DNA from: a bacterium
GTDB lineage: Bacteria > Patescibacteria > Paceibacteria > UBA9973 > SBAW01
Direction: 5' to 3'
Length of the DNA stretch: 6,576 nt
Assembly: GCA_021825025.1 (NCBI GenBank)
Contig: JAKAIP010000039.1
Location: 1 to 6,576, forward strand
The first letter of the stretch is position 1. The number at the start of each line of letters is the position of its first letter. Under the pieces are notes generated by a model that was given only the letters and a program-made list of their open reading frames with translations, did no database searches and was not told the origin of the DNA. This document shows positions 1-5,229 of this stretch, piece after piece. The translations under genes were made by a program, and so were the position numbers.

Positions 1-123
1 TATACGAAAAAAGAACTGCAGGAGCTTTCTCGCGCTTTGATGGTTATGTATCACGATGCGCATCGAGGATTGGGAGATCTGTCTCTGCAGCTGGAGCGAT
101 TCATCCTGTCGCTAGGGAAGTGA
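1..123 (+). CDS. C-terminal fragment of a gene, possibly DNA polymerase III delta subunit
   Basis: An open frame enters from the left edge in frame 1 and ends at TGA 121-123, giving 40 residues that start YTKKELQELSRAL and finish LERFILSLGK. The pattern is a helical segment, a Gly at about residue 23, an acidic residue, and then a terminal 'LE-x-F-I-L' helix. This matches the end of the delta (HolA) subunit of the clamp loader, where a 'D-x3-K-T-G-x2-D/E-x4-LE' arrangement closes domain III. HolA opens the sliding clamp during replication. The similarity is read by eye from a short piece and the rest of the gene lies outside the window, so the identity is only moderately likely. That this is a real coding end is better supported, because codon use resembles the neighbouring genes and a tRNA promoter follows directly. 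Confidence 0.5.
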   Translation, partial: YTKKELQELSRALMVMYHDAHRGLGDLSLQLERFILSLGK

Positions 124-152
124 GCGGTTTACTACAAATCGGAGCGTTTTTT

Positions 153-161
153 TGCTATAGT
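153..161 (+). promoter_or_regulatory. Extended -10 promoter element of tRNA-Lys
   Basis: TGCTATAGT (153-161) is an extended -10 element: TGn followed by TATAGT, five of six to TATAAT. The predicted start is near 168, three bases before the tRNA. The hexamer 17 bp upstream (TACAAA, 133-138) is a poor -35, as is usual when an extended -10 is present. Confidence 0.55.
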
Positions 162-170
162 CGCGAGTAA

Positions 171-243
171 CCGCCCATAGCTCAGTTGGTAGAGCAGCTC
201 CCTTTTAAGGAGATGGTCGCAGGTTCGAATCCTGCTGGGCGGA
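171..243 (+). tRNA. tRNA-Lys (anticodon TTT)
   Basis: A complete 73-base cloverleaf can be folded by hand. The acceptor stem CCGCCCA/TGGGCGG is seven perfect pairs. The D stem is GCTC/GAGC. The anticodon arm is GCTCC-CTTTTAA-GGAGA with anticodon TTT at 204-206. The T arm is GCAGG-TTCGAAT-CCTGC and the discriminator is A243. The outermost anticodon-stem pair is a G.A mismatch (197/213). CCA is not encoded, since A243 is followed by CAT, so the 3' end must be added by nucleotidyltransferase. It decodes AAA and AAG. The next gene starts one base beyond the discriminator. Confidence 0.97.
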
Positions 244-244
244 C

Positions 245-817
245 ATGAATGAAAGTAATGAGAATTTTGGTAGTTTAATACCACTAACTTTCTTAGTAAT
301 TCTAGGTGTAACCGGATATGTTATATACAATCACGGGTTAACTACAGATCAACTCATTTCTTTAATGAGAACTCTTACATGGCCTTTTGTTGTAATACTT
401 ATTCTTACAAATAATAAAACATGGTCTTTGATTAATAGTATTACTGACATTGAATTTCCAGGTGTGATAAAAGCATCACGGAAAACACAGCAAAAGACAG
501 AAGTTCCAGAGGAAAGCACTCAGTTTGGTGATTCGAAAAATGAAGAAGTTGAATTTAAAAAATTGGATGAATTTCTTGTTTTAAATACTCGAAACGCCCT
601 CTTTTGGCTTGAAAAGCAAGAGGGTATAACCCAAGAAGCATTTTTACAACTACATACTCTTATAGAACAAATTGATGGAGATGCAGCAAAAGAAAAACTT
701 ATTATTTTCGGAGTTCTTCTTGAACAAGATCTAATAGAAATTAGAAGTAATAAAATTTTACATGTTACAGGAAAAGGTAAAAGATACCTTCAACATCTTG
801 GATTTATTCCTAAATAA
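245..817 (+). CDS. Hypothetical two-helix membrane protein with winged-helix-like C-terminus, AT-rich, possibly acquired
   Basis: This 190-residue protein is not a family I can name. Hydrophobic segments lie at about 11-28 and 45-57, the second beginning 'TWPFVV'. A charged linker rich in Lys, Glu and Gln covers about 75-108. The C-terminal 65 residues look like a winged helix: helices at 110-142, 'LLEQDLIEIRSNK' at 158-170, a wing with 'ILHVTGKGKRYL' and a final LGFIPK. Orientation is probably tail-in, so a membrane protein with a cytoplasmic nucleic-acid- or protein-binding module is a reasonable inference. Codon use is strongly AT-biased (AAA, ATT, TTA, AGA), unlike the CGC/GCG-rich genes around it. 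The ATG lies one base after tRNA-Lys, so no Shine-Dalgarno site is possible outside the tRNA. Translation from a processed or leaderless RNA is plausible. The next in-frame Met (residue 41) would lose the first membrane helix. Confidence 0.75.
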   Translation: MNESNENFGSLIPLTFLVILGVTGYVIYNHGLTTDQLISLMRTLTWPFVVILILTNNKTWSLINSITDIEFPGVIKASRKTQQKTEVPEESTQFGDSKNEEVEFKKLDEFLVLNTRNALFWLEKQEGITQEAFLQLHTLIEQIDGDAAKEKLIIFGVLLEQDLIEIRSNKILHVTGKGKRYLQHLGFIPK

Positions 818-819
818 CA

Positions 820-850
820 TTCTATATATTTTCGAACTATTAATATAGAA
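820..850. repeat. AT-rich inverted repeat between convergent genes, possible weak terminator
   Basis: TTCTATAT (820-827) and ATATAGAA (843-850) are exact inverted repeats around a 15-base loop. They sit in the 37-bp gap between the AT-rich membrane gene and the convergent ZIP transporter gene. The stem is nearly all A-T and no clean T-tract follows on either strand, so termination activity is uncertain. The low GC content belongs to the AT-rich block that starts after the tRNA. Confidence 0.35.
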
Positions 851-854
851 AAAA

Positions 855-1583
855 TTATCCCGCAAAGTGAATCGCAATATAGAGTACCAGAGCGCCAACC
901 ACCGTCATGGCTGTGGTAAGGAATTTTGGATGCTGATGATGGCTTTCCGGAATAAGGTCGGAAGCGCCGATGTAGAGAAAGAATCCGCCGAACAGCGCAA
1001 GGAGGAGCCCAAGCGCATCTGATGAAATGGAAAAGAAGAGTGTCACCAGCACTCCGATTACTGGCGCGATGGCATCTACCAATAGCCAACGCAGCGCTTT
1101 GCTGCGCTCTCCGCCGTGGCGCACTACTACATTAACCGTATTAATGCCATCGCTAAAATCATGCGCCAGCACGGCAGCGGCCACTACTGCGCCCACCACG
1201 ATAGACACTTGAAATGCCAATCCAATACCCACTCCGTCCAAGAAGGAGTGCACAGAGAGCGAGCCGGCACGTACATGGCCTCGGGATTCTACCGAGTGCT
1301 CCTCTTCTTCCTGCTCATGCGCATGGTTATGCAGCAAGATAAGGCGATCCATCAGCAGATAAAGGATGAATCCTAACGCAACAAAGGACATTACCGTTTC
1401 AAGGGAATGTGTCTTGCTGCCCAGTGAGAGTGCCTCCGGTATAAGATCGAAAAAAGCTACGGCAACGACTGCGCCTGCGCTGAATCCGAGAATAAGGTGC
1501 AGTTTATCTCGCAATCGCAAGGCGAGTGTTCCACCGAGCATGGTGGAACAAAATGCGGCACAACCAAGAAGTAATGGTGTCAT
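855..1583 (-). CDS. ZIP-family divalent metal transporter
   Basis: The 242-residue polytopic protein carries metal across the cytoplasmic membrane, in this family usually Zn2+, Fe2+ or Mn2+ into the cell. The ZIP signatures are visible: 'HSFLDG' at 112-117 (TM4) and 'HDFSDG' at 141-146 (TM5), whose His and acidic residues form the transport-site metal centre. Pseudo-symmetry is seen in 'FFDLIPEA' (44-51) and 'SDLIPES' (208-214). A His/Glu-rich loop (H85, H87, H89, EEEEH 92-96, H103) lies between TM3 and TM4, as in eukaryotic and bacterial ZIPs, and a second His cluster is at 215-218. Both usual PEG/PQG-type motifs have Asp where E. coli ZupT has Glu. Length is normal for bacterial ZIPs. The ATG at 1583 is preceded by only a weak AGAGA. 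The gene diverges from the DUF167 gene and converges on the AT-rich gene. Substrate cannot be fixed from sequence. Confidence 0.93.
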   Translation of the reverse strand: MTPLLLGCAAFCSTMLGGTLALRLRDKLHLILGFSAGAVVAVAFFDLIPEALSLGSKTHSLETVMSFVALGFILYLLMDRLILLHNHAHEQEEEEHSVESRGHVRAGSLSVHSFLDGVGIGLAFQVSIVVGAVVAAAVLAHDFSDGINTVNVVVRHGGERSKALRWLLVDAIAPVIGVLVTLFFSISSDALGLLLALFGGFFLYIGASDLIPESHHQHPKFLTTAMTVVGALVLYIAIHFAG

Positions 1584-1606
1584 ACGTATAATTTCTCTAA
1601 ATGCGT

Positions 1607-1612
1607 ACTATA
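1607..1612 (-). promoter_or_regulatory. Candidate -10 box of the ZIP gene
   Basis: On the minus strand TATAGT (five of six to consensus) lies 24 bases upstream of the ZIP ATG, which predicts a leader of about 17 bases. No good -35 is visible at 16-18 bp; TAGACG (1633-1638) is 20 bp away. Weak support. Confidence 0.33.
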
Positions 1613-1647
1613 GTATTCTACCCCTACTTTATCGTCTATTTTTATTT

Positions 1648-1665
1648 TCGTATCCTTAGATACGA
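1648..1665. promoter_or_regulatory. 18-bp inverted repeat between divergent genes, possible operator
   Basis: TCGTATC (1648-1654), spacer CTTA, GATACGA (1659-1665) form a perfect 7-bp dyad. It lies 28 bp upstream of the DUF167 start and about 65 bp upstream of the ZIP start. No T-tract follows on either strand, so it is not an intrinsic terminator. The related palindrome ATACGTAT (1582-1589) overlaps the ZIP start codon. The position suits a transcription-factor site controlling one or both divergent genes. A metal-responsive regulator would fit the ZIP gene, but this is inference. Confidence 0.4.
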
Positions 1666-1692
1666 GTTGGGGATTATATTATATACAATCAA

Positions 1693-1920
1693 ATGATCAC
1701 CTATGTGCGGGTACGTGTGCATACGAGTGCAAAAAAAGAGCGAGTAATCTCGCATGCAACGCATATAGAACTATTTGTTCGCGAAAAAGCTGTTCGTAAT
1801 GAAGCAAACCAGCGCATCAGAACATTAGTAGCTGAATACTTTCAGGTGCCCGTTGCGCAGGTACGTATTTGTAACGGACATCATGGTTCCTCTAAACTTC
1901 TCTCAGTATGGAAGCATTAA
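1693..1920 (+). CDS. DUF167 (YggU-like) family protein
   Basis: The 75-residue protein matches the DUF167/YggU family of small alpha/beta proteins whose function is not established. The visible family pattern is an N-terminal strand VRVRVHTSAKKERV (5-18), where the family usually has 'P-x-A-K/S', then a second strand IELFVREKAV (25-34). A helix containing NEANQRIRTLVAEYF (36-50) corresponds to the family's 'G-x-AN-x2-L'. The closing part VRICNGHHGSSKLLSV (57-72) matches 'G-x-x-S/R-x-x-K'. No Shine-Dalgarno site precedes the ATG. An AT-rich TATATT (1675-1680) just upstream could be a -10 giving a nearly leaderless message. Its last 29 bp overlap the end of the minus-strand zinc-finger-like gene. 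Downstream open frames on this strand are shadows. Confidence 0.85.
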   Translation: MITYVRVRVHTSAKKERVISHATHIELFVREKAVRNEANQRIRTLVAEYFQVPVAQVRICNGHHGSSKLLSVWKH

Positions 1921-2128
1921 ACGGCATATGCGCAGCATGCTCCGAGGATTCGATGTGAAAAAAATCATTCGGAAGCACATCATAGGTGCGCATGAGCCGT
2001 TCTGCCATGCCTGGATGTGCTTTTTTCACATGATTCCACATGATAACCTTATTGATAAATTTTTTTTCGGAGGTACTCCACTCCTCATAACCGCACCCTC
2101 TACAGGTAAGAAGTATTTTCATACGCAT
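1892..2128 (-). CDS. Small CxxC...HxxxxH zinc-finger-like protein (DUF1059-like)
   Basis: From the ATG at 2128 the product has 78 residues. It contains C9-x2-C12 in 'LTCRGCGYEEW', a helix, then H33-x4-H38 in 'WNHVKKAHPG'. The C2-x20-H2 spacing and the 'CxxCG...HxKxxH' order resemble DUF1059-type small metal-binding proteins. I infer zinc binding; the partner is unknown. The segment after residue 40 (MAERLMRTYDVLPNDFF) is predicted helical and has no motif I know. The frame extends upstream to a GTG at 2176, but those 16 residues are His/Lys-rich and unlike the family. ATG 2128 or ATG 2122 (MKILLTC) is more likely; neither has a Shine-Dalgarno site. The gene follows the trmH-like gene by 141 bp on the same strand and overlaps the DUF167 gene tail to tail by 29 bp. 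Confidence 0.7.
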   Translation of the reverse strand: MRMKILLTCRGCGYEEWSTSEKKFINKVIMWNHVKKAHPGMAERLMRTYDVLPNDFFHIESSEHAAHMPFNASILREV

Positions 2129-2269
2129 ACATTTATGCTGATAACTCTTGTGCCTCTCATGATGCAAAAGAGTCACTGATGGTGATATGAAGACGCCGAT
2201 CTATGCCCTTGCCATGATGCGTTATCATTACAGCAGCGATCGCCTATTTTTTATTCGTTCCTCCCAGTT

Positions 2270-2758
2270 TTAACGGTGGAGCAGCGCAAAGAGCGCAATG
2301 CCCGCAGCAACGGATACATTGAGCGATTCTTTCTTGCCGTGCATGGGTATCTCAACGACTGCATCCATACGGCGCAGCAATTGAGGTGAAACGCCACGCA
2401 CTTCATTGCCAAGCACTAGAGCAATTGAGGCTGGTGGTACGTATGAAAAGAGCGATGCCGCACGTGCATGCTGCTCAAGTGCGATTAAGGTATATCCTTC
2501 TTTTTGTAATCGGGTAAGCGCTTTGGCCGGCGCAGGCACCTGCGACCAGGGAATAGTCTTCTCGGCGCCTAGCGATACTTTTATAAAATCAGTCCGCGCT
2601 CTTCCGAACCGATCTATCGGTGCCGGTGTATAACCGGAAAGAATGATATGCGATACGCCTGCGGCGTCCGCGGTGCGAAATATCGATCCCACATTATGGA
2701 CACTGCGAATGTTATGAAGGATGAGAACGCACTTCTTCACGCTAGAGGGGAATATCAA
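2270..2758 (-). CDS. SpoU/TrmH-family RNA 2'-O-methyltransferase
   Basis: This 162-residue protein is a catalytic-domain-only SPOUT methyltransferase that transfers a methyl group from S-adenosylmethionine to a ribose 2'-OH in tRNA or rRNA. All three SpoU motifs are visible. Motif 1 is HNIRSVHNVGSIFRTADAAG (15-34), with the catalytic-type Asn16 and Arg28. Motif 2 is IALVLGNEVRGVS (112-124). Motif 3 is EIPMHGKKESLNVSVAAGIA (136-155), with N147 and S149; motifs 2 and 3 form the trefoil-knot cofactor site. It lacks the N-terminal L30e-like domain of RlmB, so it could be TrmL- or TrmH-like; the target cannot be decided. The TTG at 2758 has a GGAG nine bases upstream and overlaps doxX by 17 bp. 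GTG 2740 (start VKKCVLIL) gives a more typical N-terminus but has no Shine-Dalgarno site. It is last in the minus-strand operon. Confidence 0.9.
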   Translation of the reverse strand: MIFPSSVKKCVLILHNIRSVHNVGSIFRTADAAGVSHIILSGYTPAPIDRFGRARTDFIKVSLGAEKTIPWSQVPAPAKALTRLQKEGYTLIALEQHARAASLFSYVPPASIALVLGNEVRGVSPQLLRRMDAVVEIPMHGKKESLNVSVAAGIALFALLHR

Positions 2759-3143
2759 ACGCTATTGCTCCGGCGCCTGTGCAAAGCAATGAGAGGCAAA
2801 TAGTTGCAAGTAGCAGGTAGGAGAGATGGGATAGTGGGGAAATATGGCGCAATCCTTTGCGGATAAGCACTATCTTGAGACAGATGATGAAACCAATAAG
2901 TGCCGCAATTTGCGTCCAAAGTCCAAGGAGCAGCAGTATGGCAACCGCGCATTCAACCAGTGCAAAAATACCTGCCGTGGTGTTTGCTGCTGCGTGTGGA
3001 AATAGGGAAAGTTCCTGTGCCACTGCCTTGCGGTTGCTGAAATGGAAAAAGGCAAGATAGAAAAATGTTCCTGCCGCAACAATGCGCAACAAGGTGGGTG
3101 CAAAGAAGTTAAAGACAAGCAACTGCGGAAATACGTTTAACAT
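2742..3143 (-). CDS. DoxX-family membrane protein
   Basis: The 133-residue protein has four hydrophobic segments at about 9-33, 57-75, 78-95 and 107-127. DoxX traits are the LLRIVAAGTFFYLAFFHF opening helix (18-35), a Glu in TM2 (E64), and a last helix ending 'TGAGAIAFD' (122-130), like the family's 'G-x-G-x-x-S-x-D'. DoxX-like proteins are small inner-membrane proteins, some linked to quinone or thiol redox chemistry, but the role of most is unknown. The ATG at 3143 starts five bases after the stop of the 79-residue membrane gene. Its own stop lies inside the start region of the methyltransferase gene, so translational coupling is likely. No Shine-Dalgarno site is visible. Confidence 0.82.
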   Translation of the reverse strand: MLNVFPQLLVFNFFAPTLLRIVAAGTFFYLAFFHFSNRKAVAQELSLFPHAAANTTAGIFALVECAVAILLLLGLWTQIAALIGFIICLKIVLIRKGLRHISPLSHLSYLLLATICLSLLCTGAGAIAFDIPL

Positions 3144-3148
3144 AATAA

Positions 3149-3388
3149 TTAGTATTGATACTGATAATGGTACGGAGGGTTCGTATTTGTGGAACTGCCG
3201 ATTTGCGGTCCGTATGAAGCGCCGTTGCCGACCGGAGGAGGGGGATTAAGGAAAATGCCACGGTGTCTTATATCTACATGCGACGGTCCGCCCATCATGA
3301 ACCATATGAGAATGAGTATGCCAAGCGTGCTTACAACGAAGATGAGGTCTTTCATCGGATCATGTCCTTTTTCCTTTTCTTCGGCCAT
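3149..3388 (-). CDS. Small single-helix membrane-anchored protein with Pro/Tyr-rich tail
   Basis: The product has 79 residues: a charged N-terminus (MAEEKEKGHDPMK), one transmembrane helix at about 14-32 (LIFVVSTLGILILIWFMM), then GGPS (33-36) and an extended tail. The tail contains 'GIFLNPPPPVGNGASYG' (44-60) and ends in alternating Tyr/Gln/His (YHYQYQY). The acidic/basic N-terminus and single helix suggest the tail faces outward. As I recall, 'GGPS...G-x-F-x-x-PP-x-P-x-G-x-G-x-x-YG' occurs after the membrane helix in longer Parcubacteria surface proteins; here the protein stops soon after it. I cannot verify this without a search. The gene sits 3 bp after the Mur ligase stop and 5 bp before doxX, so it is an operon member. 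A shorter start at Met12 (3355) is possible. Confidence 0.72.
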   Translation of the reverse strand: MAEEKEKGHDPMKDLIFVVSTLGILILIWFMMGGPSHVDIRHRGIFLNPPPPVGNGASYGPQIGSSTNTNPPYHYQYQY

Positions 3389-3391
3389 ATG

Positions 3392-4624
3392 TTAAGTATA
3401 GCCCAATTTCGCCAGCTCCTCTTCGGCTACCGCCTTGTCACTCCACACTTCTTTGCTTCCATGAGGCCCCATGATGTATGGGTCGGTGCCTTTTCCGGTG
3501 ATAAGCACCGCATCTCCTGGTTGTGCTTCTTCTAATGCTGCACGAATGGCATCTCTGCGATCCAGAATGATGCGTGGTTTTTTTGTTGTGAATCCCTCTG
3601 CAAGATCAGCAAGGATATGCTGTGGATCCTCATCATACGGATCTTCATTCGCCAGAATGGCTACAGCACAAAATGATTCTGCCAGCGCTCCCATTTCTTT
3701 GCGCTTCCAGGTATCACGCCCACCGCCGGTTGATCCCAACACACCGATGATCCGATGGTTCGCATAGGTTTCATAGAGCGCCTTCAGTGAATCTGGCGTA
3801 TGCGCATAATCGATGATTACACTGAACGGTTGGCCTTTTTCTACTCGTTCGGCGCGTCCTGCAACTGCGATCATATGTTCCAGAGCTTTTTTCATGGTTG
3901 TTATGGGTATGTCGAGCGCTTCCCCGAGAGTCAGTGCGGCAAGTGCGTTCTTGAGGTTAAACACGCCGGGAAGCGGCATGGTGATGAGCATTCCACGCCA
4001 TACAAACCGCACACTGGTATCATCTGCGGTATATGGTTCAGCATCTTTGAGTGAAAACGGCGCATGTATATCCGCATCTATATTAAGGAATGCAGCACCG
4101 TATCTGTCATCAGCGTTGGCGACAATAATACGCGGTCGTTTTGGTGAGCGGGAAAGCGCTTCAGCGATTGAAAGTTTAGCGGCAACGTAGCGTTCCATGC
4201 TGCCGTGGGATTCCAAATGTTCCGGTGCAAGGTTGGTGAAAATAAGCGCATTCATGTCGATACCGCGGTGACGGAATTGCACAGCGCCTTCCGAGGTCAT
4301 TTCTATAACCGCATGGGTCGCGCCTGCGTCGACTGCCTTGCGCAGAAACTGTTGCAAGAAAAATCGTCCGGGCATGGTCATTTTGAACAAATTGCGTTCG
4401 CTATGCGCGCCAATGGCAAAACGGATGGTACTAGCAACCGCAACGGTATATCCCGCTTCGGTCAGCACAGCAGCTACCAGTTCAGTAGTGGTGGATTTTC
4501 CTTTTGTTCCCGTAATGCCAATTACCGTGAGTTGCTTGGAAGGATTGCCGTATCGCCATGCGCCAAAGTATGCAAGAAAAAAATGGTATGCACGCAACAG
4601 CGGTTTTGGTATCAGGCGTTTCAT
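3392..4624 (-). CDS. MurE-like Mur ligase lacking the N-terminal UDP-binding domain
   Basis: The 410-residue protein is an ATP-dependent amide-bond ligase of the Mur family, expected to act in the cytoplasm on peptidoglycan precursors. Central-domain motifs are P-loop GTKGKST (39-45), TNLAPEHLESHGS (130-142), K150 in 'YVAAKLSI' as the probable carbamylated lysine, and FNLKNALAA (222-230). MurE C-terminal signatures are GRAERV (256-261), DYAHTPDSL (272-280), GSTGGGRDTWKR (297-308), NEDPYDEDP (326-334) and GKGTDPY (377-383). Two things are odd. The usual roughly 90-residue N-terminal UDP-MurNAc domain is replaced by about 30 residues with an aromatic, possibly membrane-touching stretch (RAYHFFLAYFGAWRYG). 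The amino-acid-selecting DNPR motif of DAP-adding MurE reads EDPY. The substrate is therefore unknown and could be a MurE-type or a CapB/MurT-like reaction. Its ATG overlaps the ruvA stop (ATGA). Confidence 0.88.
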   Translation of the reverse strand: MKRLIPKPLLRAYHFFLAYFGAWRYGNPSKQLTVIGITGTKGKSTTTELVAAVLTEAGYTVAVASTIRFAIGAHSERNLFKMTMPGRFFLQQFLRKAVDAGATHAVIEMTSEGAVQFRHRGIDMNALIFTNLAPEHLESHGSMERYVAAKLSIAEALSRSPKRPRIIVANADDRYGAAFLNIDADIHAPFSLKDAEPYTADDTSVRFVWRGMLITMPLPGVFNLKNALAALTLGEALDIPITTMKKALEHMIAVAGRAERVEKGQPFSVIIDYAHTPDSLKALYETYANHRIIGVLGSTGGGRDTWKRKEMGALAESFCAVAILANEDPYDEDPQHILADLAEGFTTKKPRIILDRRDAIRAALEEAQPGDAVLITGKGTDPYIMGPHGSKEVWSDKAVAEEELAKLGYT

Positions 4625-5205
4625 ACCGTATGACGGGTACCAAGGATTTTTAAGGTTGCGGATACGCGCTCTGATACATTCTGCGGTTGTTCCGCGTTTT
4701 GCAGCAGTATTTTGAGTGCCTGCCGTACTTCCTCTATGCGATAGCCCAGTGCAAGGAGTGCCTCTATGACCGCGGCATCATCTGCTGCGGTTTCTGTTCC
4801 ATGAGAAAGTTTGTCGCGCAGTTCTACCACGATGCGCTCAGCACTTTTTTTGCCGATACCGAACACTTTAGTAAGCGTACTTGTATCTCCTCGCGCGATC
4901 GCATGTCTCAAATGTTCCACTTCTGCGACATTGAGGATACTGAGCGCAGTTTTCGGTCCGATACCCGATACGCTCGTGAGCTGTTTGAAAAACGACAGCT
5001 CTTCATTGGTAAGGAATCCATATAAATCGATTGCATCATCCCGAACAGCGGTGTGAATAAAGAACGAAACAGGCGTAGAAGCGCCTTGGAGCCCATCTCG
5101 TATGAGCAGCGGAACACGCACCGCATATCCCACGCCATTTACGTCTACAAGCACTGCCCCCTCTGTGGTGGTTCCTATGATGCTGCCAGTTAACTTGCCT
5201 ATCAT
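4621..5205 (-). CDS. ruvA: Holliday junction branch migration protein RuvA
   Basis: The 194-residue protein is full length for RuvA (about 200). RuvA tetramers bind four-way DNA junctions and load the RuvB motor during recombinational repair. Domain I (1-65) is the OB fold, starting MIGKLTGSI and ending DDAIDLYGF, with the family's 'VNGVGYAV' at 22-29. Domain II carries two helix-hairpin-helix motifs, SVSGIGPKTALSIL (78-91) and VFGIGKKSAERIVVEL (114-129). After a flexible linker (132-143), domain III, AAVIEALLALGYRIEEVRQAL (144-164), is the RuvB-contacting module. ruvB and ruvC are not in the window. It is the first gene of the five-gene minus-strand operon and diverges from rpsT across 24 bp. 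No Shine-Dalgarno site is present. TTGCCA (5231-5236, minus strand) may be its -35, inside rpsT. Confidence 0.97.
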   Translation of the reverse strand: MIGKLTGSIIGTTTEGAVLVDVNGVGYAVRVPLLIRDGLQGASTPVSFFIHTAVRDDAIDLYGFLTNEELSFFKQLTSVSGIGPKTALSILNVAEVEHLRHAIARGDTSTLTKVFGIGKKSAERIVVELRDKLSHGTETAADDAAVIEALLALGYRIEEVRQALKILLQNAEQPQNVSERVSATLKILGTRHTV

Positions 5206-5223
5206 ATATGAATAGAGTACTAT
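5195..5223 (+). promoter_or_regulatory. Promoter of rpsT predicting a leaderless mRNA
   Basis: TTGCCT (5195-5200) and TACTAT (5218-5223) are separated by exactly 17 bp, each four of six to the sigma-70 consensus. The -10 places transcription start at 5230, the A of the rpsT ATG. The -35 lies inside ruvA. Confidence 0.5.
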
Positions 5224-5229
5224 CCCGAC

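Noticed and set aside
147..153. T7 tract as a terminator for the upstream gene
   Set aside because: No stable stem precedes it; it is better read as the spacer of the tRNA-Lys promoter.
820..860. Possible right-hand attachment site repeating the tRNA-Lys 3' end
   Set aside because: I looked for a copy of the T-arm or acceptor sequence after the AT-rich gene; only the hexamer TTCGAA recurs, which is chance level.
1853..2179. 108-codon plus-strand open frame
   Set aside because: It overlaps the DUF167 gene and runs opposite the CxxC/HxxxxH gene. Its translation shows no domain pattern, while the minus-strand frame has clear metal-ligand spacing.
2214..2243. ATGAT-GCGTT-ATCAT hairpin and the GCGATCGC palindrome as a terminator or repeat element
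   Set aside because: Each occurs once, the stem is only 5 bp with no T-tract, and the palindrome has no loop.
2187..2273. 28-codon plus-strand open frame starting MKTPIYALAMM
   Set aside because: Too short, with a poorly spaced ribosome site and an end running into the methyltransferase stop; no supporting feature.
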